DNA of 64,000 bases from JASGMR01 sp963664675 (GTDB lineage: Bacteria > Thermotogota > Thermotogae > Petrotogales > Kosmotogaceae), in assembly GCA_963664675.2 (NCBI GenBank), contig CAXXLB010000014.1, positions 372,001 to 436,000 on the forward strand, written 5' to 3'. Shown piece after piece: positions 17,697-26,263 of the stretch; position 1 is the first letter of the stretch; the number at the start of each line of letters is the position of its first letter. Below the pieces are notes generated by a model, which was not told the origin of the DNA, searched no databases, and was given only the letters and a program-made list of their open reading frames with translations. Made by a program: the position numbers and the translations under genes.

Positions 17697-18251
17697 TTGT
17701 ATAATCTTAGTCGTGTAATTTCTGAAAACTTGAAAAGAGTGAGAGAAGAAAAAAAACTGAGCCTTGATACAGTGGCAAAGCTTTCGGGTGTGAGTAAAAG
17801 TATGCTCGGTCAGATTGAACGTTGTGAAGTAAATCCAACCGTATCAACTATGTGGAAAATTGCGAATGGATTAAAAGTATCTTTTTCGCAATTCATAAAT
17901 CATGTGGAAACGAATATTGAATTGATAGATATTAACAGTCTTGAACCGTTGCTCGAAGATGAAGGAAGAGTAAAAATTTATCCAACGTTTTCTTTTGACA
18001 GCACTCGTCGCTTTGAAATATATTCTGTGGAATTTCAAACGAATGGATATTTATCAACAGAGCCTCATTTGCAAGGCACGCAAGAGTTTTTGACTGTGTT
18101 CAGTGGAGAAGTTACAATCACTGTAGGCGAAAAGAGTTTTGTTGTAAATGTAGGGAAAGCAATGCGTTTCAAGGCCGATAAACCTCACAGTTATAAAAAC
18201 ACAGGAGGGGTAAACTGTTTGCTTGATATGGTTATTTTTTATCCGGATTAG
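17697..18251 (+). CDS. XRE-family regulator with C-terminal cupin domain
   Basis: A helix-turn-helix (residues about 5-60, KKLSLDTVAKLSGVSKSMLG) is joined to a small cupin sensor (FETNGYLSTEPH near residue 120 and HSYKNTGG near the end). Total length is about 184 residues, standard for the group. The frame is open from GTG 17661, but AAGGGGGAA at 17682-17690 points to TTG 17697. Proteins of this type control nearby transporters or amino-acid metabolism. Here the divergent LysE exporter is the obvious target. Its location next to an IS200 remnant leaves open that the pair was acquired. Confidence 0.87.
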   Translation: MYNLSRVISENLKRVREEKKLSLDTVAKLSGVSKSMLGQIERCEVNPTVSTMWKIANGLKVSFSQFINHVETNIELIDINSLEPLLEDEGRVKIYPTFSFDSTRRFEIYSVEFQTNGYLSTEPHLQGTQEFLTVFSGEVTITVGEKSFVVNVGKAMRFKADKPHSYKNTGGVNCLLDMVIFYPD

Positions 18252-18511
18252 ATTTTATTTATACTGTATTCGCTAATCAGCAAGCAGAACAAGTGTATTG
18301 ACACTTCCCATTTTTGAGATTTTTCCTAATACGTTTAGCTTGTATGTAGATACAGTAGGGAAAAACAAAAAAAGTAATAGAAGAATATATAAATCCATTT
18401 AAAAACAAGTGAAAAAGAAAATTGCTTAGTGGGGTGATATGAGGATAAAAAGCGGGCGCCCGCCCTTTTCAGAGAGTCTTGAGACTCATCTGGAGTCATA
18501 CCCTTTCAGGG
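18252..18511. other. Gap with G/C-rich hairpins
   Basis: No gene is visible. A G/C-rich palindrome GCGGGC-GCCCGC at 18452-18463 is followed by CCTTTTC and by GAGTCTTGAGACTC at 18474-18487. Together they probably terminate transcription from one or both converging genes. The high local G+C is unlike the rest of the window. Confidence 0.5.
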
Positions 18512-19360
18512 CTAATACAGACTACCAGTTTTACGGGTGGTTATGATTTTTTTTATAAAATCTTTAAGATAAGCGAAGGGTGTATTCATGCCGAGTTTGA
18601 TATTTTTTTTGTTTTCTCCGTGGAAATCACTTCCCGAGGTTGCCACTAAATCGTATTTTTTCGCATAAGACAGGTACTCTTCCGTCATTTTTTCACTATG
18701 AAGTGAATAAAAAACTTCGATGCCATCCAGTCCTTGGGATTTCATTTTTTTTATCAGTTTTTCAAGGTTTTCCCCATCAAGCTTCGTTTGATATGGGTGA
18801 GCGAGAACGGAAAGACCACCCGCATTTTTTATCAGTTTGATGGAATCTTCTGGAGATAATCTTTTTTTATCCATATAAAACGGAGCACCTTTTTTTAAAT
18901 ATTTGTCGAATGCTTCCTGGTATGATTCAACAAAACCCTTTTCCAACATGAGTCGGGCGAAGTGTGGACGCCCCACCTGTTTTCCTCCTGAGATCCTGAA
19001 AAGTTCTTCCAGACTGACCTTGAATCCTGAATCGTTCATATTTTTAATCATTCTTTCGTTTCTTTTGAGCCTGTATTCCTGAAGATTGCCAAGAGTTTCA
19101 TTCAGTGCTTTGTTTTCTATATCGAAGTTATATCCAAGGATATGAAGTGTATTTTTAAATTCCGCACTGATTTCCACACCCGTTATGAAATAGATGGAAT
19201 TATCACGTTTCCCGTTATAGATCAATTTCGATCCCGAGATATTGTCATGATCGGTTATCGCAAACAATTCCAAACCGATATTTTTCGCTTTTTTAAAAAG
19301 ATCAGTGGGATTTTCCGTTCCATCTGAAACCGTTGAATGTACATGTAAATCAACAAACAT
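18512..19360 (-). CDS. PHP-domain phosphoesterase (RNase AM/TrpH-like)
   Basis: A 282-residue metal-dependent phosphoesterase of the PHP superfamily. Metal ligands appear in order: DLHVHSTVSDG (residues 3-13), AITDHDN, GVEISAE near 82, VGRPHFARLML, LSVLAHPY near 193 and SGSDFHGEN near 250. The enclosed insert and spacing match the YciV/TrpH group. Characterised members of that group remove nucleotides from short RNAs or hydrolyse 3',5'-nucleoside bisphosphates. The gene is monocistronic and divergent from the next cluster. The exact substrate is inferred from the family only. Confidence 0.85.
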   Translation of the reverse strand: MFVDLHVHSTVSDGTENPTDLFKKAKNIGLELFAITDHDNISGSKLIYNGKRDNSIYFITGVEISAEFKNTLHILGYNFDIENKALNETLGNLQEYRLKRNERMIKNMNDSGFKVSLEELFRISGGKQVGRPHFARLMLEKGFVESYQEAFDKYLKKGAPFYMDKKRLSPEDSIKLIKNAGGLSVLAHPYQTKLDGENLEKLIKKMKSQGLDGIEVFYSLHSEKMTEEYLSYAKKYDLVATSGSDFHGENKKNIKLGMNTPFAYLKDFIKKIITTRKTGSLY

Positions 19361-19527
19361 ATTTCCTCCGGATTGTTAAGATCATAAAATATATTTTCAT
19401 TATCGCCTACATGATCAATATTAACAGATAAAATGATCATTCGGGTTGTTGAAAGATTTAATGGCTCACTTTTCTTTGAATGTTATACTTTTGATCATCG
19501 GGTTGTAGATTGTGATAATATATTTAT

Positions 19528-19845
19528 ATGTCCACCAACATGAATAAAAAACTCAGTGAAATTTTGAAAGATAAAAGTGGAGAATATACAATCGAGAAGA
19601 ATCCTCTTATTGGAGAAATACTGGAGGAGAAAAATCTGTTTTACTTGATCAATTTTGAGGATGAGGTGTATAAAATCCATCTGGATTACGTTGTGAGAAA
19701 CAGATCCGGTGAAATTCAATTCATCATCCTGAATAAAAGAGATAAAAACCTTGAAACCGCGGACCATTTTCTGAATAAAAACGGCATAAAAACCTTTCAT
19801 AGAGATGATGTCAAAGCGGTTGAAGAATTTTTTGGGCACGAATGA
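19528..19845 (+). CDS. Small protein of unknown function
   Basis: About 105 residues, charged and without membrane helices or signal peptide. I do not recognise the family. The predicted alternation EKNLFYLINFEDEVYKIHLD, then EIQFIILNKRD, suggests a small alpha/beta fold. Start is unclear: ATG 19528 and ATG 19540 both lack a good ribosome site. The 3' end comes 37 bases before the probable start of the GH13 gene, so the two are likely co-transcribed. The frame is free of stops and its composition fits the neighbours, so it is probably real. Confidence 0.6.
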   Translation: MSTNMNKKLSEILKDKSGEYTIEKNPLIGEILEEKNLFYLINFEDEVYKIHLDYVVRNRSGEIQFIILNKRDKNLETADHFLNKNGIKTFHRDDVKAVEEFFGHE

Positions 19846-19882
19846 TTTGTATCGGTCGTTTGGCGGTGTTTGGAGAGACAGA

Positions 19883-21577
19883 ATGAAAGAAAAGATAAGA
19901 AAAATATGGAATGAATTGTATAGAGGCCATGAAAATTTACTCGAAGATTTTTTGGAATTCCTGGAAAATTCGGAGTGCGATTTCAAACCTTCCTTTGAAG
20001 ACGAAAAAGTCGATTGGTATAAGGATGCTGTGATATATTCGCTTTATGTTGACCTATTCAGTGGAGATATCGAAGGATTGACTGAAAAATTATCATATCT
20101 TGAAAATCTCGGGATAAACTGTATATGGTTACTGCCGATACTGGAATCTCCCATGAAAGATGGAGGATTCGATATTTCCGATTATAAAAAGATAAGGCCG
20201 TCTTTATTGAGGTCCGGTGATCAGAAAATTTTTGAGGTTTTTCTGATCGAAGCTCACAGGAAGAACATAAGAGTTATCTTCGATATCGCTCTCAATCACT
20301 GTTCTGAAGATCACCCATGGTTTTTGGAAGCAAGAAAGGATAAAAAAAATCCGAAGAGAGATTTTTTTATATGGAGTGAGACAACAGAAAAATATGAAGA
20401 TGCACGAATTATTTTCAAAGGTCTGTGTGAAAGTAACTGGAAGTATGATTCGAACAGCGGAGAATACTATTTTCACAGATTTTTTCCAAATCAACCGGAT
20501 TTGAATTATAAAAACCCTGAGATACTGATTGAGATGAGCAAAATCCTTATTTACTGGAAGTTGAAGGGACTGGATGGGTTCAGGGCGGATGCAATTCCCT
20601 ATATATGGAAAGAGGATAATACCAATTGTGAAAATCTGCCGCAGACTCATATGGTGGTTAAATTTTTCAGGGCGGTTCTGGATTATATTCAAAGTGGAAC
20701 TCTTCTGCTCGCTGAGGCCTGTCAGCCTCCAAAAAAGGTTGTGGAATATTTCGGGAATAATGATGAGTGTAATGCCGCATATCATTTTCCGGTAATGCCC
20801 AGGATCTACAGAAGTCTAGCCGAAGAAAGCAATGAAGCGGTCAAATGGGTTCTGTCCCCGGAGATTACACCGGTTCATATTCCATCCGAATGTCAGTGGC
20901 TCATGTTTTTGAGGTGTCATGATGAATTGACCCTGGAAATGGTCACTCCGGAAGAGAGAAGGATTATCTTCGATTATTATGTTAAGGACCCTCTCTGGTC
21001 TTTCAGGGAGGGTGAAGGGATTTCCGCACGGCTCGCGACTTTGTTTGGAGAAAATTTGAAAAAAATTAAACTCGCATATTCAATAATGTTCAGCTTAATT
21101 GGAAGTCCGATAATATTTTATGGAGATGAGTTGGGGAAAATAAACGATGAAGATTATTACAGAGAACAATTTGAAAAAACGGGGATAAAGGATTCAAGAT
21201 ACCTGGTGAGAGGAAGAATAGACTGGAACCGGATAGAAGAAGAACTGGGTGACACAGGTAGTTTCTCCAGTGGTGTTTTTTCGTTCATCCGGGAAATTGT
21301 TAAGATAAAAAAAGAAAATGCTGTTCTTGGAAGGGGAAAACTGGAATTCATTGATTTTAAAAATGATACCGGTGAAGAAATAAAAGAGGTTTTAGCTTAC
21401 TACAGAATTTATGAAGAGAATAGATTATTGATCGTTCAGAATTTATCTGCAAAAAGAATGTGCGGAAAAATTGGAGAAAAGATTGAATCAAAAAAAGATT
21501 TATTCCGCAGCGAAATTAAGATGTGCGATGAAGAAATAATTCTTGACCCATACGAATATCACTGGATAAAAATTTGA
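19883..21577 (+). CDS. GH13 family enzyme, trehalose synthase-like
   Basis: A GH13 alpha-glucan enzyme of about 564 residues, cytoplasmic because there is no signal peptide. The catalytic set is complete: GLDGFRADAIPY (nucleophile D236), LLLAEACQ (acid/base E278) and FLRCHDELTLEMVTPEER (D347). The opening DWYKDAVIYSLYV and the last motif closely follow maltose alpha-glucosyltransferase (TreS, GH13_16), which interconverts maltose and trehalose. An amylase or alpha-glucosidase activity cannot be excluded, and the usual NHDE is CHDE here. GGAGAGA before ATG 19883 sets the start; an earlier ATG at 19805 would overlap the preceding gene. Confidence 0.82.
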   Translation: MKEKIRKIWNELYRGHENLLEDFLEFLENSECDFKPSFEDEKVDWYKDAVIYSLYVDLFSGDIEGLTEKLSYLENLGINCIWLLPILESPMKDGGFDISDYKKIRPSLLRSGDQKIFEVFLIEAHRKNIRVIFDIALNHCSEDHPWFLEARKDKKNPKRDFFIWSETTEKYEDARIIFKGLCESNWKYDSNSGEYYFHRFFPNQPDLNYKNPEILIEMSKILIYWKLKGLDGFRADAIPYIWKEDNTNCENLPQTHMVVKFFRAVLDYIQSGTLLLAEACQPPKKVVEYFGNNDECNAAYHFPVMPRIYRSLAEESNEAVKWVLSPEITPVHIPSECQWLMFLRCHDELTLEMVTPEERRIIFDYYVKDPLWSFREGEGISARLATLFGENLKKIKLAYSIMFSLIGSPIIFYGDELGKINDEDYYREQFEKTGIKDSRYLVRGRIDWNRIEEELGDTGSFSSGVFSFIREIVKIKKENAVLGRGKLEFIDFKNDTGEEIKEVLAYYRIYEENRLLIVQNLSAKRMCGKIGEKIESKKDLFRSEIKMCDEEIILDPYEYHWIKI

Positions 21578-21587
21578 AAAAATAAAA

Positions 21588-21619
21588 AGGGCAAACGAGT
21601 TGTTCTTTTCATTTGCCCT
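21588..21619 (-). terminator. Rho-independent terminator of the ankyrin gene
   Basis: The stem AGGGCAAA / TTTGCCCT has a 16-base loop. Read on the minus strand it is followed by TTTTTATTTTTT. It lies between two converging genes and may also slow transcription from the GH13 side, although there is no T-tract in that direction. Confidence 0.75.
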
Positions 21620-21641
21620 GATAGAGAAAAATAAAGTGAAT

Positions 21642-23273
21642 TTACAGCGATTCTATGAGTGCTTTCAAACCTTCGCTGGCAGCGTAATCTATCGCCTTTT
21701 TTCCTTCGTTATCAACTATATTTGAATCCGGCCCGTAATCCTTCATGACTTCTATCATTTCTTCACCATCGTATTCATTCATTGCAGCATAGAAAAGTAC
21801 CGTTTTTCCTTCGATGTCCTTAAAATTCACGTCCGCGCCACCGTCGAGAAGAGTCTTTATAGATTTCGGATACTCCTCTTCAACTGCGAAGAACAATGCC
21901 GTTTTTCCTTCCTTATTGACGTGATTGGGATCTGCTCCCCCTTGTATAAGTGCTGTGATTCCTTCTGTAAAATTGTCTTCCGCTGCTATGAAAAGAGCTG
22001 TTTCCCCATCAGCATTTTCAATATCCGGATCCAATCCCTTAGAAATGAGAAAGGAGATCACTTCAGGGTTTCCGTAACGATTTGAAGCAACATATATAGC
22101 CGAATCATTTTTTGAATCGACAGCATTTATATCCGCTCCCTTTTCATAGAGATATTCAACCATTTCCATATTTCCTTCGGCGCATGCGTACAAAATGGGA
22201 GTTATATTATATTCGTTTTCATTTTGATCTATATCCACTCCCTTCGAAAGCAACAGATCAACTTTTTCTTTATCCGCTTTGTAAACCGCAAGATGTATAT
22301 GCATCGGCAGGTAACCATCGTTGTCCGCTATGAAGAGATCCGCCCCGTTTGATATCAGTAGAAATACGATATCTATGTAACCCTTTTCAGAAGCAATATA
22401 AAGAGGAGTTTGCCCTTCGTTATTCTTTGCATTGATATCCAGACCCTTTGAAATGATATAGTTGTTGACACTTTTGGAATTTCTTCTGGCCGAATCGTGT
22501 AAGGCGGTATTTCCATTTTCGTCGATGTAATTGATATTCGCACCGGCATTCACCAACGCCTCTATTATTTCAACCACAGAACTACCAACGGCCTTTTCGA
22601 TGATTGATCCGTATTCATAACTGAAATCAACATCCGCTCCGGCATCTATGAGCAACTGAATCGCTTCCAGAGGTAATTTTTCCGATAAGGCTCTGTACAG
22701 GGGAGCTCTGCTGTCTTTGGCAGAATTGTTCGGGTCCGCTCCGCTTTTGAGAAGAAGTTCGAGCATCTGCACATCTTTATTCAAAATCGCCTGAACGACC
22801 GGTGATTGTGAAGAAAATTTTACTCCGTCCGTATCCGCACCGTTATCTATAAGATATTGTGCAACCTCATATTTTGACTGTTTTGCTGCCAGATTTAAAG
22901 GAGTGTCGCCGGCATAGAATTTCGTTTCATCGGGACACTGGTCTACATCCAGACCCATTTCAATGAGAGTTTTAACGATATTAATGAAACCTTTTCTTGC
23001 TGCAAAATGTAATGCGGAATAGCCGTCATCGTCCAGTAGGTTTATATCCGCTCCGTTCTGAATCAAATATTCGGCGATTTCAGGATAACCATAATCCAGG
23101 GCGATCATTAGTGATGTTCTATTGTTGTATCCACGAATATTTATATTCTCACCGTTGTTAACAGCTTCTTTTACACCTTCAAAATCGTTATTTCCCACTG
23201 CGTTGTAAACATTTCCGAACATGAAACAGATGAATAAAATTACTGCGAAAAGCAAAACAAGCTTCTTAGGCAT
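21642..23273 (-). CDS. Exported ankyrin-repeat protein
   Basis: A 543-residue protein made almost wholly of ankyrin repeats, about fifteen of them. Repeats read like GYSALHFAARKGFINIVKTL and GKTALFFAVEEEYPKSIKTL, with the frequent signature NGADIN at repeat ends. The N-terminus (KKLVLLFAVILFICFMFG) is a signal peptide, so the protein acts outside the cytoplasm. Ankyrin repeats bind other proteins, but the partner is not apparent. The gene stands alone, divergent from the pRiA4b ORF-3-like gene, with its own terminator. The number of repeats and export are the notable features. Confidence 0.88.
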   Translation of the reverse strand: MPKKLVLLFAVILFICFMFGNVYNAVGNNDFEGVKEAVNNGENINIRGYNNRTSLMIALDYGYPEIAEYLIQNGADINLLDDDGYSALHFAARKGFINIVKTLIEMGLDVDQCPDETKFYAGDTPLNLAAKQSKYEVAQYLIDNGADTDGVKFSSQSPVVQAILNKDVQMLELLLKSGADPNNSAKDSRAPLYRALSEKLPLEAIQLLIDAGADVDFSYEYGSIIEKAVGSSVVEIIEALVNAGANINYIDENGNTALHDSARRNSKSVNNYIISKGLDINAKNNEGQTPLYIASEKGYIDIVFLLISNGADLFIADNDGYLPMHIHLAVYKADKEKVDLLLSKGVDIDQNENEYNITPILYACAEGNMEMVEYLYEKGADINAVDSKNDSAIYVASNRYGNPEVISFLISKGLDPDIENADGETALFIAAEDNFTEGITALIQGGADPNHVNKEGKTALFFAVEEEYPKSIKTLLDGGADVNFKDIEGKTVLFYAAMNEYDGEEMIEVMKDYGPDSNIVDNEGKKAIDYAASEGLKALIESL

Positions 23274-23417
23274 TTATTATATCCTCCAAATATATTTAGT
23301 AGTAAATTATACCTTATTTAATGGGTTAATTTTGCTATTTATCTCATATTGCATATTTCATAATTAGCGTTATAATATGGTAGAAGATTATTATTTCTTT
23401 ATTTTGGGTGATAAAGC

Positions 23418-24017
23418 ATGAAAAAATTTATTTTCAAAATAGTTTTGAAGGATACAAAGCCGTTAATCTGGCGTAAATTTGAGGTCAGGGAAAATATAAC
23501 TTTCTTTAAATTTCATGAAATCATTCAGATTATCATGGGCTGGGGTAATTTTCATTTCTTTAAGTTCGAATCTCCGGATCTGATAATAGATGGAGAAAAT
23601 GAGGAAGAATTTGGAGATATAGAAGAGAAGAAATTGTTGAATTCAAAAAAGATAAAAATAAATAATTATTTTTCTTCGATAGGAAAAACGATAGAATACA
23701 TTTACGATTTCGATGATTACTGGGAACACGATATTATTCTGGAGAATGTGATTGAATCAAAAGAACATCTGACTCTTTGTCATGGTGGCGAGGGTGCGTG
23801 TCCTCCCGACGATTGCGGAGGAACGATAGGGCTTGAAGACTGTTTGCTGGCTTATAAACTTAAAAATGAGGGAATTAAATCGTTGAAAAAGGAAGTGTTA
23901 CTTGACAATACCTACGTTGAAAATCTTCAGGAAATTTCCGAATGGATAGGTGACTGGAACCCGAAGCTTTTCGATCTGGTTCTGATAAATTCCCAATTAA
24001 AAAAGAAAAGAGTGTAG
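23418..24017 (+). CDS. pRiA4b ORF-3-like family protein
   Basis: A 199-residue protein of the plasmid pRiA4b ORF-3-like family, whose function is not established. The hallmarks are FKIVLKDTKPLIWRKFEV at the N-terminus, FFKFHEIIQIIMGW, then YIYDFDDYWEHDIILE near residue 95. The acidic cysteine segment CHGGEGACPPDDCGG follows near residue 120. Family members occur on plasmids, in IS1096-like contexts and as chromosomal singletons. No transposase lies beside this one, so it looks like an ordinary chromosomal copy. Confidence 0.85.
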   Translation: MKKFIFKIVLKDTKPLIWRKFEVRENITFFKFHEIIQIIMGWGNFHFFKFESPDLIIDGENEEEFGDIEEKKLLNSKKIKINNYFSSIGKTIEYIYDFDDYWEHDIILENVIESKEHLTLCHGGEGACPPDDCGGTIGLEDCLLAYKLKNEGIKSLKKEVLLDNTYVENLQEISEWIGDWNPKLFDLVLINSQLKKKRV

Positions 24018-24324
24018 AAAGAGATTCATCATTATAGATATGCTGTGACGACAAGAAGGAAGAAGGTTCTGCTCTGTCCGGGGAGTTGCCGGTAAGTATT
24101 TTATATTTGAATAAAATATCCCGGTATGGAATAACTAATTAAAAATATTATTCAAAAAGTTTTCAAGAATGTACGGATGTAATGAGTCCGTATGTTCTTT
24201 ATTTAAAAAAATATTCATTTTTTTGATCCTACTGTAATTGAAAGTTATTAAAATTCATTTTTGAAGAAAACATCATTTAAGCTATCGTGTTATCATATTT
24301 AAAATATATTTTTGGAGGGTTTAA
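24018..24324. other. guaB leader region with a terminator-like hairpin
   Basis: About 300 bases without a gene. AGAATGTACGGA (24167-24178) pairs with TCCGTATGTTCT (24186-24197) and is followed by TTATTT. This is probably the terminator of the upstream gene, or an attenuator for guaB. The purine-riboswitch core was looked for and not seen. Confidence 0.5.
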
Positions 24325-25776
24325 ATGGACGATAAATTTATAACCGAAGGATTAACTTTTGATGATGTTTTGCTTATTCCGGGTAAGTCGGATGTTTTGC
24401 CCAGGGAAGTGGATATAAAAACGAGATTGACAAAAAATATAAATCTGAATATCCCGATTCTCAGTGCCGGCATGGACACTGTCACCGAAACGAGAATGGC
24501 GATTATGATGTCCCGCGAAGGTGGAATTGGTGTTGTTCATAAAAATATGTCAATTGAAGAGCAGGCTGAAGAAGTGGACAAGGTAAAAAGATCGGAGCAC
24601 GGGGTCATAGTCGATCCCTTTTTTCTGTCACCTGGGAACCTGTTGGGCGAAGCCAGAGCGTTAATGGAAAAATATCACATATCAGGTGTTCCAATCACTG
24701 AAAATGGAAAACTCGTTGGAATACTGACGAACAGAGATCTCAGATTCGAAACGAATTTTGACAAACCGATATATGAGAGCATGACGAAAGAAAATTTGAT
24801 CACCGCAAAAGTTGGAACTTCTCTGGATGAGGCTAAGGAAATTTTGCGGAAACATAGGATTGAAAAACTTCCTCTAGTTGATGAGAACAACTATTTAAAG
24901 GGTTTGATAACGATAAAAGATATCGAAAAGGCAAAAAAATATCCTAATTCATCCAAAGATGGTTCGGGAAGATTGCTCGTTGCTGCGGCTATCGGAACCG
25001 GAAAGGGCACTGATGAAAGACTGGAAGCACTCATCGCTGCTAAAGTGGATGTTATTGTTCTCGATACCGCCCATGGCCATTCAAAGGGGGTTATAGAAGC
25101 GGTTAAAAGGATCAAATCTTCATATCCATCTCTGGAGGTTGTTGCAGGAAATGTTGCAACCGCAGAAGCAACTGTGGATCTCATAGAGGCGGGTGCAGAT
25201 GCGGTAAAAGTCGGAATGGGACCCGGATCAATCTGTACGACAAGAGTCATTGCGGGAATAGGTGTGCCGCAGATAACTGCAATTCGCAACTGTTCAATTG
25301 CTGCGAAAAAATACAATGTCCCTGTCATTGCAGACGGTGGAATAAAATATTCGGGAGATATTGTGAAGGCGATTGCCGCCGGTGCAGATTCGGTAATGCT
25401 TGGGAATTTACTGGCAGGCACGGAAGAGAGCCCCGGAGAGAAAATTATTTTTAAAGGAAGAAGTTATAAGGTTTACAGAGGCATGGGCTCTATCGATGCC
25501 ATGAAAAAGGGAAGCAGTGACAGGTATTTTCAGGAAGAGAATAAAAAATTGGTTCCCGAGGGCATCGTGGGCAGAATTCCTTTCAAAGGATCCGTTGCCG
25601 ATGTGGTTTTTCAGCTGGTAGGCGGGTTACGTGCAGGTATGGGCTATTGTGGTACAAAAGATATAGATGATTTGAAAAATCGATCGAAATTTATAAAAAT
25701 ATCACCTGCGGGTTTGATTGAAAGCCATCCTCACGATGTAAATATTACAAAGGAATCTCCAAATTATTTTCTTTAA
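24325..25776 (+). CDS. guaB: Inosine-5'-monophosphate dehydrogenase
   Basis: Oxidises IMP to XMP with NAD, the first committed step of GMP synthesis. At 483 residues it is full length. The order is barrel start (TEGLTFDDVLLIPGKSDVLP), two CBS domains at about residues 92-205 that bind regulatory nucleotides, then the barrel with the catalytic cysteine C304 in GPGSICTTRVIAGIG. The phosphate-binding VIADGGIKYSGD and the flap (YRGMGSIDAM) follow. GGAGGG precedes ATG 24325. It is monocistronic, with a clear terminator about 55 bases later. Confidence 0.96.
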   Translation: MDDKFITEGLTFDDVLLIPGKSDVLPREVDIKTRLTKNINLNIPILSAGMDTVTETRMAIMMSREGGIGVVHKNMSIEEQAEEVDKVKRSEHGVIVDPFFLSPGNLLGEARALMEKYHISGVPITENGKLVGILTNRDLRFETNFDKPIYESMTKENLITAKVGTSLDEAKEILRKHRIEKLPLVDENNYLKGLITIKDIEKAKKYPNSSKDGSGRLLVAAAIGTGKGTDERLEALIAAKVDVIVLDTAHGHSKGVIEAVKRIKSSYPSLEVVAGNVATAEATVDLIEAGADAVKVGMGPGSICTTRVIAGIGVPQITAIRNCSIAAKKYNVPVIADGGIKYSGDIVKAIAAGADSVMLGNLLAGTEESPGEKIIFKGRSYKVYRGMGSIDAMKKGSSDRYFQEENKKLVPEGIVGRIPFKGSVADVVFQLVGGLRAGMGYCGTKDIDDLKNRSKFIKISPAGLIESHPHDVNITKESPNYFL

Positions 25777-25831
25777 AAATCTCCGGTCAATTTTTTTGTT
25801 CGATTTAAAAAGTAATTTTAGGCAAAAATGT

Positions 25832-25869
25832 CACAGAATTTCTTGAAAATGAGATTCTGTGGTTTTTTT
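25832..25869 (+). terminator. Rho-independent terminator after guaB
   Basis: The stem CACAGAAT / ATTCTGTG has internal near-matches (TTC/GAG), a loop TTGAAAAT and a following GTTTTTTTA. Typical geometry. Confidence 0.85.
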
Positions 25870-25870
25870 A

Positions 25871-25899
25871 TTGACATACTATTTTATATATAGTATATT
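25871..25899 (+). promoter_or_regulatory. Sigma-A promoter with overlapping palindrome, padR operon
   Basis: TTGACA at 25871-25876 and TATATT at 25894-25899 are 17 bases apart, close to consensus. The spacer and -10 box contain an inverted repeat, ATACTA-N9-TAGTAT (25877-25897 region), likely the PadR operator. Three AAAGTA-like direct repeats follow before the padR start. Autorepression by PadR is therefore likely. Confidence 0.75.
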
Positions 25900-25936
25900 T
25901 ATTTATAAAGTATAAAGTATAAAGTAGGTATGTTGT

Positions 25937-26263
25937 ATGAATGATAATAAAGTATTTTCAGAAATGAACAGAGGTTTTCTTCAATTACTTGTCTTGCTGG
26001 TTTTAAACAAGCCGGCATATGGATACGACATTTTGAAACTTCTTGACAGTAAGGGATACGCTATAGAAGAGCAGACCCTCTACCCGCTTCTCAGAAGAAT
26101 GGAAGAGAGGGGATTCTTGACCAGTGAATGGAAAATAATTCAGAATAAGCCGAGAAAATATTACGTCATTTCGGAAGAAGGAAAGAGAATCAGAAAAGAA
26201 CTGATAGCTATCCGGAAAAACCAAAACAAAATCATAAATGAATTTGGGGAGAGCATGATATGA
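25937..26263 (+). CDS. PadR-family transcriptional regulator
   Basis: A 108-residue winged-helix regulator of the short PadR type. It shows LLQLLVLLVLNKPAYGYDIL at residues about 12-31, then EEQTLYPLLRRMEERGFLTS and the wing PRKYYVISEEGKRIRKEL. Its final ATGA overlaps the start of the membrane-protein gene, so the two are translationally coupled. PadR with a HAAS-domain membrane protein is a frequent pairing in bacteria, usually linked to envelope stress or drug response. Here the operator-like palindrome in its own promoter suggests autorepression. Confidence 0.9.
   Translation: MNDNKVFSEMNRGFLQLLVLLVLNKPAYGYDILKLLDSKGYAIEEQTLYPLLRRMEERGFLTSEWKIIQNKPRKYYVISEEGKRIRKELIAIRKNQNKIINEFGESMI

Noticed and set aside
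24018..24324. Purine riboswitch upstream of guaB
   Set aside because: The conserved core and three-way stem were not found. The only clear structure is a terminator-like hairpin.
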